Positions 52,424 to 60,644 are shown, counted from the stretch's first letter. The stretch is DNA of 60,760 bases from Simkaniaceae bacterium (GCA_021734805.1 JAIPIG010000009.1:1-60760), one strand, 5' to 3'. Notes: a model not told the origin generated them from the sequence alone. Translations and numbers: made by a program.

Positions 52424-53233
52424 ATGTATTTTGATCTGCGAAAGATAAGAATTTCTTTTTATTGTTGTATATTACTTTTCCAAACAATCATTTTTTCGGC
52501 ACAGCATACGCAGCCCAGAAATATTGGCTTATGTATTGTTGCAACAGGTCGATATATAGAATTTGTCGATGAATTAATTAAAAGCGCGCGTCAATATTTT
52601 ATGCCCGATGACCATGTGAGTTATTTTGTGTTTACAGATGGGGAAATTGAGGGAGAAAATATTATTAGAATCCCCCATATTAAGATGGGATGGCCCTATG
52701 ATACAATGATGCGATTTGAAGTGTATGCAAAAAATAAAGACTGTTTCAACAGATGCGATTATTTATTTGCTCTAGATGCTGATATGCTATTTGTCGATTT
52801 TGTTGGCTCGGAAATATTACATGACCGTGTTGCAACAATGCATCCGGGATATGCTGTCAGGCGGCCGGGAGTTCCATCCGGTGATTTTGAAGGGAGGAAG
52901 ATTTCGCGAGCTTTTCTCCCCATTGCCTTACGAGGAATTTACTTTGCCGGAGGTTTTTATGGTGGTTCAAGAGAAGAGTTTATAAAAATGAATGAAATTT
53001 GTTCTCAAAACATTCATAAAGATTTAGAATCCAATGTGATTGCCAAATGGCATGATGAAAGTCATTTGAATGCCTATTTTGCAAAGAATCCTCCTACAAA
53101 AATTCTTTCCCCATCGTATTGTTATACGAGTAGTGATGAAAAGGCAAAAAACTGGAAAATCCATGGTAAATTTAAGAAAAAATTGCTCGCTTTAGAAAAG
53201 GACCATTGGTTATATCGAAATGTCCTTCAGTAA
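52424..53233 (+). CDS. GT6 glycosyltransferase (ABO/alpha-1,3-galactosyltransferase family) with DXD
   Basis: This 269-residue protein has a signal peptide (FYCCILLFQTIIFSAQ). The GT6 layout is clear: NIGLCIVATGRYIEFVDELI, QYFMPDDHVSYFVFTD, then LFALDADMLFVD with Asp118-Ala-Asp120, GGFYGGSREEF, and WHDESHLNAYF. The family transfers Gal or GalNAc to fucosylated or lactosamine acceptors. As I recall, most bacterial members have NxN instead of DxD, so the intact DXD is notable. AAAGGGG lies 5 bases before the ATG. Confidence 0.82.
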   Translation: MYFDLRKIRISFYCCILLFQTIIFSAQHTQPRNIGLCIVATGRYIEFVDELIKSARQYFMPDDHVSYFVFTDGEIEGENIIRIPHIKMGWPYDTMMRFEVYAKNKDCFNRCDYLFALDADMLFVDFVGSEILHDRVATMHPGYAVRRPGVPSGDFEGRKISRAFLPIALRGIYFAGGFYGGSREEFIKMNEICSQNIHKDLESNVIAKWHDESHLNAYFAKNPPTKILSPSYCYTSSDEKAKNWKIHGKFKKKLLALEKDHWLYRNVLQ

Positions 53234-53319
53234 GGATGTGATGTGTCATTTTTGTTAAAAATTTGAATCTTCATTGCGGCATATAAGAATTTGATTTCAT
53301 AACAAGGAATAAGGGGATT

Positions 53320-54210
53320 ATGAAGTTTATTTTGTCATTCATTTTATCAAGCGCCATTTCTTTACTCATGGCTCATGATTTCAATCCGTTAATTACAACT
53401 CCTAAAAAAACAAAATTTGCAATAATGATTGCATCTTACAATAACGAACAGTGGGTAGAGTGGAATTTAGCCAGTGCAATCAATCAAGAGTATGATTCTA
53501 AATTTTTTCATATTTATTATTTAAACGACTGTTCGACAGATAATACACTTGAAATGGCTAAAAATTTGGTCGCACAAATGAACAAAGAACATCTAGTTAC
53601 ATTTGTGAACAATTCAGAAAAATCGACATCCATTGGCAATTATTATTCAGCTATTCATTCATTTGTTCCGGATGATCATGTTGTTGTGATTCTCGATGGG
53701 GATGATGCGTTGGCTCATTCTAAAGTTTTAAATTATCTAGACAGAATATATCGAAATAAAAAAAACAAAACTTTACTGACATATGGGCAGTTTAAATGCA
53801 AAAGTTCAAATACTGTTGGATGGTGTAGCCCTATGCCAAAACAGATCGATGAGACCTGCTCCTTTAGACAATATGTTCATTTGCCTTCTCATCTACGCAC
53901 TTTCTATGCATGGCTGTTTAAAAAAATTAAAAAAGAAGACCTTTTTTATGACGGCAAGTTTTTAACAATGTCAGGAGATGTCGGGTCAATGATGCCTATG
54001 ATTGAGATGGCCCTAGGTCATTACCAGTTTATCAATGATGTTTTATATATCTATAACGATACCAATCCAATCAGTGATCATAATCTTAGCAAAGCTTTCC
54101 AAGAAAAAATCGATCGGTATGTTCGGTCATTACCTCGTTATGAACCGCTGGATCCGATTAGGAAGCGCTATTTAGATAGAACCCTCAAAGAACTGAGTTT
54201 ACAGGATTAA
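53320..54210 (+). CDS. GT2 glycosyltransferase with signal peptide
   Basis: This 296-residue protein begins with a signal peptide (FILSFILSSAISLLMAH). GT2 motifs: FAIMIASYNNEQWVEWN, LNDCSTDNT, LDGDD (Asp126-129), TMSGDVGSMMPMIEMALG. It is the intact single-domain counterpart of the GT2 domains at 43145 and 49070. AAGGGG precedes the ATG. It follows the GT6 gene by 86 bases; both lie between inverted family A repeats. Confidence 0.85.
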   Translation: MKFILSFILSSAISLLMAHDFNPLITTPKKTKFAIMIASYNNEQWVEWNLASAINQEYDSKFFHIYYLNDCSTDNTLEMAKNLVAQMNKEHLVTFVNNSEKSTSIGNYYSAIHSFVPDDHVVVILDGDDALAHSKVLNYLDRIYRNKKNKTLLTYGQFKCKSSNTVGWCSPMPKQIDETCSFRQYVHLPSHLRTFYAWLFKKIKKEDLFYDGKFLTMSGDVGSMMPMIEMALGHYQFINDVLYIYNDTNPISDHNLSKAFQEKIDRYVRSLPRYEPLDPIRKRYLDRTLKELSLQD

Positions 54211-54326
54211 AAAAAACCTCCATGGAGGAGATTTTTTGATGGTTAAGGAATATTGGCTAGCACATCGTTGGCTGCCTGAGAGCTCCCGGCTTAAATCCGG
54301 GAGATTGCAGCTTGGTCCCCGTTCAA
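54211..54326 (+). repeat. Family A repeat, copy A3 (plus orientation, most complete)
   Basis: The head stem ACCTCC/GGAGG is followed by a T6 run and GATGGTTAAGGAATATTGGC (core). The inner palindrome GAGCTCCCGGCTTAAATCCG continues into GGAG and GATTGCAGCTTGGTCCCC, ending GTTCAA at 54326. It starts right after the GT2 stop, so its head can serve as the GT2 terminator. It is the best copy for building a consensus. Confidence 0.88.
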
Positions 54327-54341
54327 AATGAGTTGTTCCGT

Positions 54342-55568
54342 ATGAGAAAATATTGCCCTTTTTTATTTTTAATTTGGATTTCTGTTGCATCTGCCGTTCA
54401 GACAGGGGCTGATTTATTGCTTGATCATCCCGTCATGAAACAATTAAAAAATAAAAACGTTGGTCTGATTACAAATCAGACGGGGGTCAACTCAAATTGG
54501 CAAACAACGATAGAGCTCTTGAGTGGGTCGAGCCAACTCAATTTGGTTGCACTATTTTCTCCGGAGCATGGCATCAGTGGGCAATCCCATGCTTGGGAAT
54601 TCATCGCCGATCAGAAAAAAGATACAATGCCAATCTATAGTTTACATGGGGCAACGAGGCGTCCTACCGATGCCATGTTAAAAGGGATCGATGTTTTGAT
54701 CTATGACATACAAGACATCGGAGTTCGCCCCTATACATACGCTTCTACATTATTTTATGCGATGGAAGAAGCGGCTAAGCACCACATTAAAGTTATAGTT
54801 CTAGATCGCCCCAATCCGATGTCCGGAGTTCTCGTTGACGGTCCGCTCTTGGATGAAAAAAACTTGAGAAGTTTTATCGGGTATATCAATGTGCCCTACT
54901 GCCATGGAATGACGATTGGAGAGCTTGCTACGTTTTTTAATGAGGAATATCATTTGCACAGTGATCTAGAGGTGATCAAAATGAGAGGGTGGAAAAGGGG
55001 GATGAGTTTTTCTGAAACAGGCCTGCCTTGGCTTCCTCCATCACCGAATATTCCGGAGCCCGATACGCCTTATTATACGGCAACAACGGGTGCGCTTGGT
55101 GAACTCGGTATTGTCAATATCGGAGTAGGTTATACCCTTCCTTTCAAAATTGTAGGTGCTCCATGGATTAAAGGGAAAGAATTTGCAGAGCATCTCAATA
55201 AGCAAAAATTAGCCGGGGTTTATTTTTCTCCCTTTGTATTCAAGCCCTATTATGGAATTTATAAAGGTATTGATTGCGAAGGAGTTTTAATCAAAATTTT
55301 AAATCATCAAGTTTATCGTCCATTAAGCGTACAAATGCTGCTTTTGGGATGTTTAAAAAGTCTTTATCCCAAAGATATGGAAATAAAAATTAAGGGGATT
55401 TCTAAAGAGAAGCAAGAATTATTTTGTAAAGCCATTGGAAATCAAGATGCATGGAATGCTTTTCAAAAAGAATCGATTTTTGCATGGAAGCTTATAGAGC
55501 AGTCTCAAAAAGAGAGCGAATCTTTCCTTACAAAACGAAAAAAATATTTATTTACAGAATATGAATAA
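54342..55568 (+). CDS. namZ: Exo-beta-N-acetylmuramidase NamZ-like (DUF1343) protein
   Basis: With ATG 54342 this is a 408-residue protein with a signal peptide (YCPFLFLIWISVASAVQ). DUF1343/NamZ motifs: LKNKNVGLITNQTGV, FSPEHGISG, DVLIYDIQDIGVRPYTYAST, VLDRPNPMSG, YCHGMTIGELATFFN and WLPPSPNIPEPDT. NamZ trims MurNAc from peptidoglycan chain ends in recycling. Its presence implies some glycan recycling in a bacterium with little peptidoglycan. The upstream TTG start at 54312 would lie in repeat A3 and is rejected. Confidence 0.87.
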   Translation: MRKYCPFLFLIWISVASAVQTGADLLLDHPVMKQLKNKNVGLITNQTGVNSNWQTTIELLSGSSQLNLVALFSPEHGISGQSHAWEFIADQKKDTMPIYSLHGATRRPTDAMLKGIDVLIYDIQDIGVRPYTYASTLFYAMEEAAKHHIKVIVLDRPNPMSGVLVDGPLLDEKNLRSFIGYINVPYCHGMTIGELATFFNEEYHLHSDLEVIKMRGWKRGMSFSETGLPWLPPSPNIPEPDTPYYTATTGALGELGIVNIGVGYTLPFKIVGAPWIKGKEFAEHLNKQKLAGVYFSPFVFKPYYGIYKGIDCEGVLIKILNHQVYRPLSVQMLLLGCLKSLYPKDMEIKIKGISKEKQELFCKAIGNQDAWNAFQKESIFAWKLIEQSQKESESFLTKRKKYLFTEYE

Positions 55569-55576
55569 TGTTGAAT

Positions 55577-55603
55577 TTAGCAGTCATTTTTGTTTTCTGC
55601 TAA
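55577..55603 (+). promoter_or_regulatory. CIRCE-like operator upstream of groES
   Basis: TTAGCAGTC, exactly 9 bases, then TTCTGCTAA. The HrcA operator CIRCE is TTAGCACTC-N9-GAGTGCTAA; 14 of 18 positions match with the exact spacing. It lies 18 bases upstream of the predicted -35 box, whereas CIRCE normally overlaps the start region. It could instead be the namZ terminator stem (TTAGCAG/CTGCTAA, no T-run). Confidence 0.45.
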
Positions 55604-55620
55604 GTTAATATTCCTTCACA

Positions 55621-55649
55621 TTGACAAAAAAAGTCATCGCCTTTAACCT
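55621..55649 (+). promoter_or_regulatory. Predicted promoter of groES-groEL
   Basis: A consensus -35 TTGACA (55621-55626), a 17-base spacer and a weak -10 TAACCT (55644-55649). The leader to the groES ATG at 55685 would be about 30 bases and includes the ribosome site AAAGGA. Confidence 0.5.
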
Positions 55650-55684
55650 TCTAAAGAGATATTTGTTTTTAAAGGATTTTATCT

Positions 55685-55981
55685 ATGTCATCGCATATTA
55701 AGCCTCTAGGCAGTCGGGTACTCGTAAAACGATCTCAATCTCCAATGACGAAAGGGGGGATATTACTTCTAGAATCTTCCCAAGAAAAGCCTAAAACGGG
55801 GACTGTGATTGCCGCAGGTCCGGGCGATTATGATGAGAAAGGGAACTTATTATTGATGGAAGTGCAAGTGGGTGATCAGGTGCTTTTTGGCTCTTATTCC
55901 GGAACTCAAGTCACTTTGGATCATGTCGATGAAGACTTGTTGATCCTAAATCAAGATGAAATTTTTGCTATTGTAAAATAA
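55685..55981 (+). CDS. groES: Co-chaperonin GroES (divergent copy)
   Basis: This 98-residue protein forms the heptameric lid of GroEL. The start IKPLGSRVLVKRSQSP, the mobile loop region TKGGILLLESSQEKP, and VGDQVLFGSYSGTQV fit GroES, although GroES usually has more conserved forms such as KYAGTEV. It is followed by groEL after 11 bases with a GGGGAG site. The divergence suggests an accessory chaperonin locus. Confidence 0.92.
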   Translation: MSSHIKPLGSRVLVKRSQSPMTKGGILLLESSQEKPKTGTVIAAGPGDYDEKGNLLLMEVQVGDQVLFGSYSGTQVTLDHVDEDLLILNQDEIFAIVK

Positions 55982-55992
55982 GGGGAGTTATC

Positions 55993-57660
55993 ATGTCAAA
56001 GATGCTTATGTTTAATGAAAAGGCATTGAAAGCGATTTATCGCGGAGTCAAAACACTCTCAAAGGCTGTGATTATTACGTTAGGTCCTAGAGGGCGCAAT
56101 GTGGTCATCAATAAAGGGGCATCAACGCCACTTTCTACAAAGGATGGCGTGACGGTTGCAAAAGAAATTGCTCTAAAAGACAAGTTTGAGAATATGGGAG
56201 CGCAACTTGTCAAGCAGGCCTCATCTAAAACAGCAGATATTGCAGGAGACGGAACAACAACAGCCATCGTTCTTGCTGAAGCCATTTTTACGCAGGGTCT
56301 CAAAAATGTGATTGCGGGCGCTAACCCAATGTCTATAAAAAAGGGAATTGAAAAAGGAGTTGAATCTCTTGTTCTGAAGTTGGATAGCTTGAGTCATAAA
56401 ATTTCTTCTAAGGAAGAAATTAAGCATATCGCCACAATTTCATCTAATAATGACCCTGAAGTAGGGCAAATGATTGTCGAAGCAATTGAAAAAGTGGGCA
56501 ATGACGGAAGTATTACAATTGCTGATGCCCGCGGTATTGAATCGTATCTAAAAGTTGTTGAAGGGATGCAATTCGATAAAGGATATCTATCTCCTTATTT
56601 TGTAACGAATTCAGAAAATATGAGCGTGGAATTCAATCAAGGGCTCATATTTGTTACAGATCAAAAACTCTCCTCGGCTAATGATATCATTCCTATTCTA
56701 GAAGCTGCTCAAAAGCGGGGCAATCAACCGTTACTCATCATTGCAGAAGATATTGAGTCAGAAGCCTTGGCAACCTTGGTTGTCAATAAATTAAAGGCGG
56801 GCCTATCCGTATGTGCAGTCAAAGCGCCCGGATTTGGAGATCGACGCAAAGAAATCTTAGAGGATATCGCTATTGTTGCCGGAGCTACTGCTTTTACCGG
56901 AGAAATGGGGTATCAATTTAAGGATATACAACCTGAAATGTTCGGCCTTGCTAAGACAATCAAAATCACGAAGGAAGAAACAATGATTGTTGATGGGCAG
57001 GGGAATCACGCTAAAATCAAAAAAAGAGCGGATCAAATTCGCCATCAAATGCATATTACAACTTCAGATTACGATCGCGAAAAGTTAGAAGAGCGTTTAG
57101 CCAAGGTAGCCGGAGGTGTTGCTGTCATTCATATTGGAGCACCGACTGAAGCTGAGCTCAATGAAAGGAAAGCAAGGATAGAGGACGCGCTCCATTCGAC
57201 ACGGGCTGCAATGAGAGAAGGTGTTGTTCCCGGTGGTGGAGTAGCCCTTATTAGAGCTTCAACAGCACTAGCGGCACTCCAATTAGACGAGGAACAAAAT
57301 ATCGGCATACAAATCTTGCGCAAAGCCTGTTTTGCTCCTGCAATCGCCATTGCAAATAATTGTGGTTGTCAAGGAGAAATGATTGCAGAAAAAATCGCAG
57401 AAAAAGAAGGCGATTTTGGGTTTAATGGCTTAACGGGGGAATTTGAAAACCTAGTTGAAGCCGGCGTGATAGATCCGGTCTTAGTAACTAAGAGTGCGCT
57501 TAAAAATGCCGCATCTATTGCATCTATTTTATTGACGGTTGCTGCTATGGTGACTGAAAAACCGGAGCCCAAAAAGCCAAAAGTCGATGCGGAGTCGATG
57601 GGTGGGATGCATGGCATGGGCGGAATGCCCGGTATGATGCCAGGTATGGATATGATGTAG
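55993..57660 (+). CDS. groEL: Chaperonin GroEL
   Basis: This 555-residue protein-folding chaperonin has [50 protein letters not shown] (nucleotide site), [20 protein letters not shown] and [12 protein letters not shown]. The Gly-Met-rich tail ([19 protein letters not shown]) is kept, so it is a competent form rather than a decayed paralogue. Several positions differ from the usual GroEL. Chlamydiae often carry two or three groEL genes; which copy this is cannot be stated. Confidence 0.95.
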   Translation: MSKMLMFNEKALKAIYRGVKTLSKAVIITLGPRGRNVVINKGASTPLSTKDGVTVAKEIALKDKFENMGAQLVKQASSKTADIAGDGTTTAIVLAEAIFTQGLKNVIAGANPMSIKKGIEKGVESLVLKLDSLSHKISSKEEIKHIATISSNNDPEVGQMIVEAIEKVGNDGSITIADARGIESYLKVVEGMQFDKGYLSPYFVTNSENMSVEFNQGLIFVTDQKLSSANDIIPILEAAQKRGNQPLLIIAEDIESEALATLVVNKLKAGLSVCAVKAPGFGDRRKEILEDIAIVAGATAFTGEMGYQFKDIQPEMFGLAKTIKITKEETMIVDGQGNHAKIKKRADQIRHQMHITTSDYDREKLEERLAKVAGGVAVIHIGAPTEAELNERKARIEDALHSTRAAMREGVVPGGGVALIRASTALAALQLDEEQNIGIQILRKACFAPAIAIANNCGCQGEMIAEKIAEKEGDFGFNGLTGEFENLVEAGVIDPVLVTKSALKNAASIASILLTVAAMVTEKPEPKKPKVDAESMGGMHGMGGMPGMMPGMDMM

Positions 57661-57669
57661 TGTTATAGA

Positions 57670-57808
57670 TTAGAGCGGAAGGAAGAGAGTCCCTAAGCTG
57701 CCATCTCCTTGACTCAGTGGGGAGCTCTCACGCAGCTTAGGGCAGATAGTTTGATAGCCACTATTTCTTAACCGTCAAAAAGTCTTCCCTATTGTATGGG
57801 GGAGATTT
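57670..57808 (-). repeat. Family A repeat, copy A6 (minus orientation)
   Basis: Minus-strand reading: AATCTCCCCCATACAATAGG (head), CTTTTTGACGGTTAAGAAAT (core), GTGAGAGCTCCCCACTGAG then GGAGATGGCAGCTTAGGG (inner hairpin), and the end CCGCTCTAA. Another stem CCCTAAGCTG/CAGCTTAGGG (about 57691/57735) encloses it. The head encodes the last residues and stop codon of prmA. Confidence 0.75.
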
Positions 57809-58566
57809 TCAAAAGCAAAAAGGAGCCATCCTTTTTGCTTTTTAATTTCTAAAAGACGCCATTGTCTTTCTTTAGCGATTGCTAGCATTTTCTCTTCTTG
57901 TTTTTCTAAGATACCGGAAACAATCCAAATCCCCTTGAGTTGATTGAGACGCGGTGTTGCCTGGAATAATTCGATTTGTTCCCCAATTGTCATATTTAAG
58001 AGGATAAGATAAGATTCATCTGTCGTTAATGACTCCGGAAGAGAGGAATAAAAGGCGACGTTATGAATTGCATTGAGCTGTTGGTTTTGCTCTGCATGAA
58101 AAAGGGCCTGTTGATCAATTTCGATTCCTATCGCATGACTTGCTCCTAAAAGGCAAGCAGCTAAAGACAGGATCCCACTTCCTGAGCCGAGATCAATAAC
58201 AGTAGATGCGTATAAATATTTTTGTATCATTTCAAGACAAAGACTTGTCGTGGAGTGGGAAAGATCTCCGAATCCCGGCCCCGGTAAAAGTTTAAGTTCC
58301 TTGCCGTTAGGGAGAATGATCTTTTGCTCACCATTTTCAAATCCGGGAGCATGTCTTTCCCATTCCTGATCCCAATCAATCGAGGGATCTTCCTCAATAA
58401 GAAGACAGGGCATAAAATCGACATCCACTTTATTTGTATGGTAGGCGCCGATGAAAGTCGCATTTTCTTCCTCAATCTCATAAATATTTTGAAATCCTAA
58501 GATCAAAAGGCGCTCAATGGCCTCATCAGGAGATAAATTTGATTCAATTTGGAAAAGATAATGCAT
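57775..58566 (-). CDS. prmA: Ribosomal protein L11 methyltransferase
   Basis: This 263-residue SAM enzyme trimethylates ribosomal protein L11. Motifs: GPGFGDLSHSTTSLCLEMI, then DLGSGSGILSLAA (residues 125-137, SAM motif I), AIGIEIDQQALFHAEQN and LILLNMTIGEQIELF in the catalytic NILA position. The protein is shorter than E. coli PrmA (about 290). GAGGAG precedes the ATG. The last 11 residues (ENLPHTIGKTF) fall in repeat A6, so the original C-terminus may have been replaced. Confidence 0.88.
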   Translation of the reverse strand: MHYLFQIESNLSPDEAIERLLILGFQNIYEIEEENATFIGAYHTNKVDVDFMPCLLIEEDPSIDWDQEWERHAPGFENGEQKIILPNGKELKLLPGPGFGDLSHSTTSLCLEMIQKYLYASTVIDLGSGSGILSLAACLLGASHAIGIEIDQQALFHAEQNQQLNAIHNVAFYSSLPESLTTDESYLILLNMTIGEQIELFQATPRLNQLKGIWIVSGILEKQEEKMLAIAKERQWRLLEIKKQKGWLLFAFENLPHTIGKTF

Positions 58567-58635
58567 TTTCTCCTCGAAAATTAATAGTGAATCAGCTATC
58601 TTAATTAATCTAGATATTTCCTACTAAGGAAATAT

Positions 58636-58709
58636 GCACTGGTAGCTCAATCGGATAGAGTACCTGGCTACGGACCAGGAGGTTAGAGGTTCAAATCCTC
58701 TCCAGTGCA
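58636..58709 (+). tRNA. tRNA-Arg (anticodon ACG)
   Basis: The sequence folds as a cloverleaf: acceptor GCACTGG/CCAGTGC, D stem GCTC/GAGT, anticodon stem CCTGG/CCAGG with loop CTACGGA (anticodon ACG), variable region AGGTT, and T arm AGAGG-TTCAAAT-CCTCT. The discriminator is A and no CCA is encoded. A tRNA-Arg(ACG) is normally edited to ICG by TadA and reads CGU/CGC/CGA. Confidence 0.96.
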
Positions 58710-58749
58710 TTCTTTTATATAAGAGCCGGATTTCCTCTTAGCGGTTTAC

Positions 58750-59403
58750 ATGTCTTCTATTCAATCAGCACTTTTTACTTCGTCTACCCTCTCTATATAT
58801 AAGGTGACAGGGGGGCCATTTGAAACAAATACGTATATCGTTTCAGATCATGAAAAAAATACTGCCATTATCGACCCCACTTTTGACTGTTCAAAGACTG
58901 TCTGTGGGATTATTTTAAATCATGCTTTGAATGTCAAAGCGCTTTACATTACTCATTCTCATTTCGATCATATTGCTGAAGCGGCCTTCTTCAAACGAAA
59001 ATACCACATTCCTGTATGGGTACACCGATTAGATGCTCCAAATTTGATTCAACCCGGGAGTGACCGGCTTCCTTTTGCGCAAGATTTTGAGGGGGTTCAA
59101 CCCGATGATTATTTCGTTGATATGTCAGAGCAAAAATTGGGGAGTTTAGAGTTTATTGTATTACACACTCCGGGGCATTCTCCCGGGAGCGTTTCCCTCT
59201 ACTTCCAAAATGAGGGGGTCCTATTTTCAGGGGATACTTTATTTAAACATGGGATGGGGAATCTCAATTTGCCCACATCTGAACCTGCAAAAATGCATGA
59301 GTCATTAATAAAATTAGCTCAGTTGCCACTTGAGGTTCGAGTTTATCCGGGACATGGAGATCCGACGACAATAGGCGAAGAGAGCTGGCTTAAAAAACTT
59401 TAA
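58750..59403 (+). CDS. Metallo-beta-lactamase-fold hydrolase (glyoxalase II-like)
   Basis: This 217-residue MBL protein has the zinc motif THSHFDH (His69, His71, Asp73, His74), HTPGHSPGSVSLYF, FSGDTLFKHGMG, and a final YPGHGDPTTIGEE. The family acts on thioesters such as hydroxyacylglutathione or persulfides, and is often named GloB or YcbL type. The actual substrate is unknown. A peroxiredoxin gene follows 32 bases later. Confidence 0.88.
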   Translation: MSSIQSALFTSSTLSIYKVTGGPFETNTYIVSDHEKNTAIIDPTFDCSKTVCGIILNHALNVKALYITHSHFDHIAEAAFFKRKYHIPVWVHRLDAPNLIQPGSDRLPFAQDFEGVQPDDYFVDMSEQKLGSLEFIVLHTPGHSPGSVSLYFQNEGVLFSGDTLFKHGMGNLNLPTSEPAKMHESLIKLAQLPLEVRVYPGHGDPTTIGEESWLKKL

Positions 59404-59435
59404 CACCAAATATAAAACAATAGGGAGACCAAGCA

Positions 59436-60023
59436 ATGACAAGTATGTTAGTAGGAAAAAAAGCACCGGTATTTTCAGCAGTTGCAGTCCAAAAAAATCA
59501 CTTTTTAGAAAATTTTTCTCTTGATAATTTAGAAGGCAAATATATTGTTTTTTTCTTCTATCCACTTGATTTTACATTTGTCTGCCCCACGGAGCTTCAT
59601 GCTTTTCAAGAAAAACTTCCTGAATTTGAAAAGAGAAATGCTCAAGTGATTGGATGTTCTGTTGATAGCCATTTCTCTCATGCTGCATGGTTAAATACGC
59701 CTAAGTCTCGTGGTGGAATTGAGGGGATCACATTTCCCATTGTCTCGGATATCAGTAAGAATATCTCAAGAGATTATGCAGTATTATCTGAATCCGAAGG
59801 TGTTGCTTATAGAGGATTATATATTATTGATCGCTCAGGAATTATTCGGCATCAGTTAATTAATGATCTCCCTTTAGGCCGTAGTGTTGAAGAAGCCTTG
59901 AGAACACTTGACGCGCTGCAATTCTATGAAGAACATGGGGAAGTATGCCCTGCAAACTGGCATAAAGGTGAAAAAACTATGAAGCCGGATCAAGAGGGTT
60001 TAGTGACTTATTTTGCTATATAG
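59436..60023 (+). CDS. ahpC: 2-Cys peroxiredoxin (AhpC/TSA family)
   Basis: This 195-residue peroxidase reduces H2O2 and organic peroxides. The peroxidatic Cys50 lies in YPLDFTFVCPTE, and the resolving Cys171 in GEVCPANWHKGE, a typical 2-Cys Prx1/AhpC layout. Ribosome site AGGGAG is 11 bases upstream. In C. trachomatis, as I recall, ahpC is CT603, next to a small gene like the one following here. Confidence 0.94.
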   Translation: MTSMLVGKKAPVFSAVAVQKNHFLENFSLDNLEGKYIVFFFYPLDFTFVCPTELHAFQEKLPEFEKRNAQVIGCSVDSHFSHAAWLNTPKSRGGIEGITFPIVSDISKNISRDYAVLSESEGVAYRGLYIIDRSGIIRHQLINDLPLGRSVEEALRTLDALQFYEEHGEVCPANWHKGEKTMKPDQEGLVTYFAI

Positions 60024-60041
60024 AAATAAATCTTAAGGGAA

Positions 60042-60449
60042 TCAAAATGATCCCATGGATCCAAAGTTTGTGAGATAATCATAGAGGTCTTTTTCTGAAC
60101 CGATCATGATGCATCGTTTTTTTTCACAAACTTGTGTGCATTCGTTGAGAATTAATTCATCTCCAACTCCGGGAAGAGCTATAGCAGCTAAGTTCCATAT
60201 ACTTTGATCGTCTTCGATCATTTTTAGTCCAATCATATAGTCTTTTAAACTATAGCCCTCTTCTTGGACACGGATGAAGACTAGATTCCTTTGATACATG
60301 AGCAGTTGAATGGCAATATCCATGGCTTGACTATTTTCTGTGGGGTTGCCCAACGTCTCATTCAATTGAGGTAAAGTTTTAAGATAGTGTAATGTATGGA
60401 ATGATCCCCTTTCTGCTTCGCCAAAAAGAACAATGGTTAATTTTTGCAT
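60042..60449 (-). CDS. Conserved hypothetical protein (probably chlamydial)
   Basis: With ATG 60449 this is a 135-residue cytoplasmic protein: LTIVLFGEAERGSFHTLHYL at the start, then AMDIAIQLLMYQRNLVFI and GVGDELILNECTQVCEKKRC near the end. I do not recognise a catalytic motif; it may match the CT602 neighbour of ahpC, from memory only. The longer open frame to 60614 is family C repeat sequence and is excluded. Convergent with ahpC. Confidence 0.7.
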   Translation of the reverse strand: MQKLTIVLFGEAERGSFHTLHYLKTLPQLNETLGNPTENSQAMDIAIQLLMYQRNLVFIRVQEEGYSLKDYMIGLKMIEDDQSIWNLAAIALPGVGDELILNECTQVCEKKRCIMIGSEKDLYDYLTNFGSMGSF

Positions 60450-60451
60450 AT

Positions 60452-60644
60452 ATATACCGAGATAAATTGAAGAATTGGTTTTTATCTTCGCCGGCATCTT
60501 CGACTTTTCACCCTTAATTTTTTGACCTATCTTCAATAGGATCAAAAAATTAATCCGGCTAAAGCCTGATAAAAATTCGAAGCGCTGATCTTTGCTAAAA
60601 CCCCAATTCTTCAACTCATTTCGGTATATCTCATTTCGGTATAC
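60452..60644. repeat. Family C palindromic repeat, copy C5
   Basis: Left end ATATACCGAGATAAATTGAAG, then AATTGGTTTTTATC; right arm ACCCCAATTCTTCAACTCAT then TTCGGTATATC. A second CGGTATACC follows directly (60637-60645). The interior has its own inverted repeat (TTAATTTTTTGA/TCAAAAAATTAA). The unit is 5' of the minus-strand gene at 60449, and the rest to the window end (60645-60760) shows no clear feature. Confidence 0.65.

Noticed and set aside
54312-54342. TTG start at 54312 for namZ
   Set aside because: It would add residues encoded by repeat A3 ahead of a good signal peptide that starts at ATG 54342.
1379-57808. CRISPR array interpretation of the recurring repeats
   Set aside because: Copies are dispersed over 56 kb in both orientations, not regularly spaced, and no cas genes are present.
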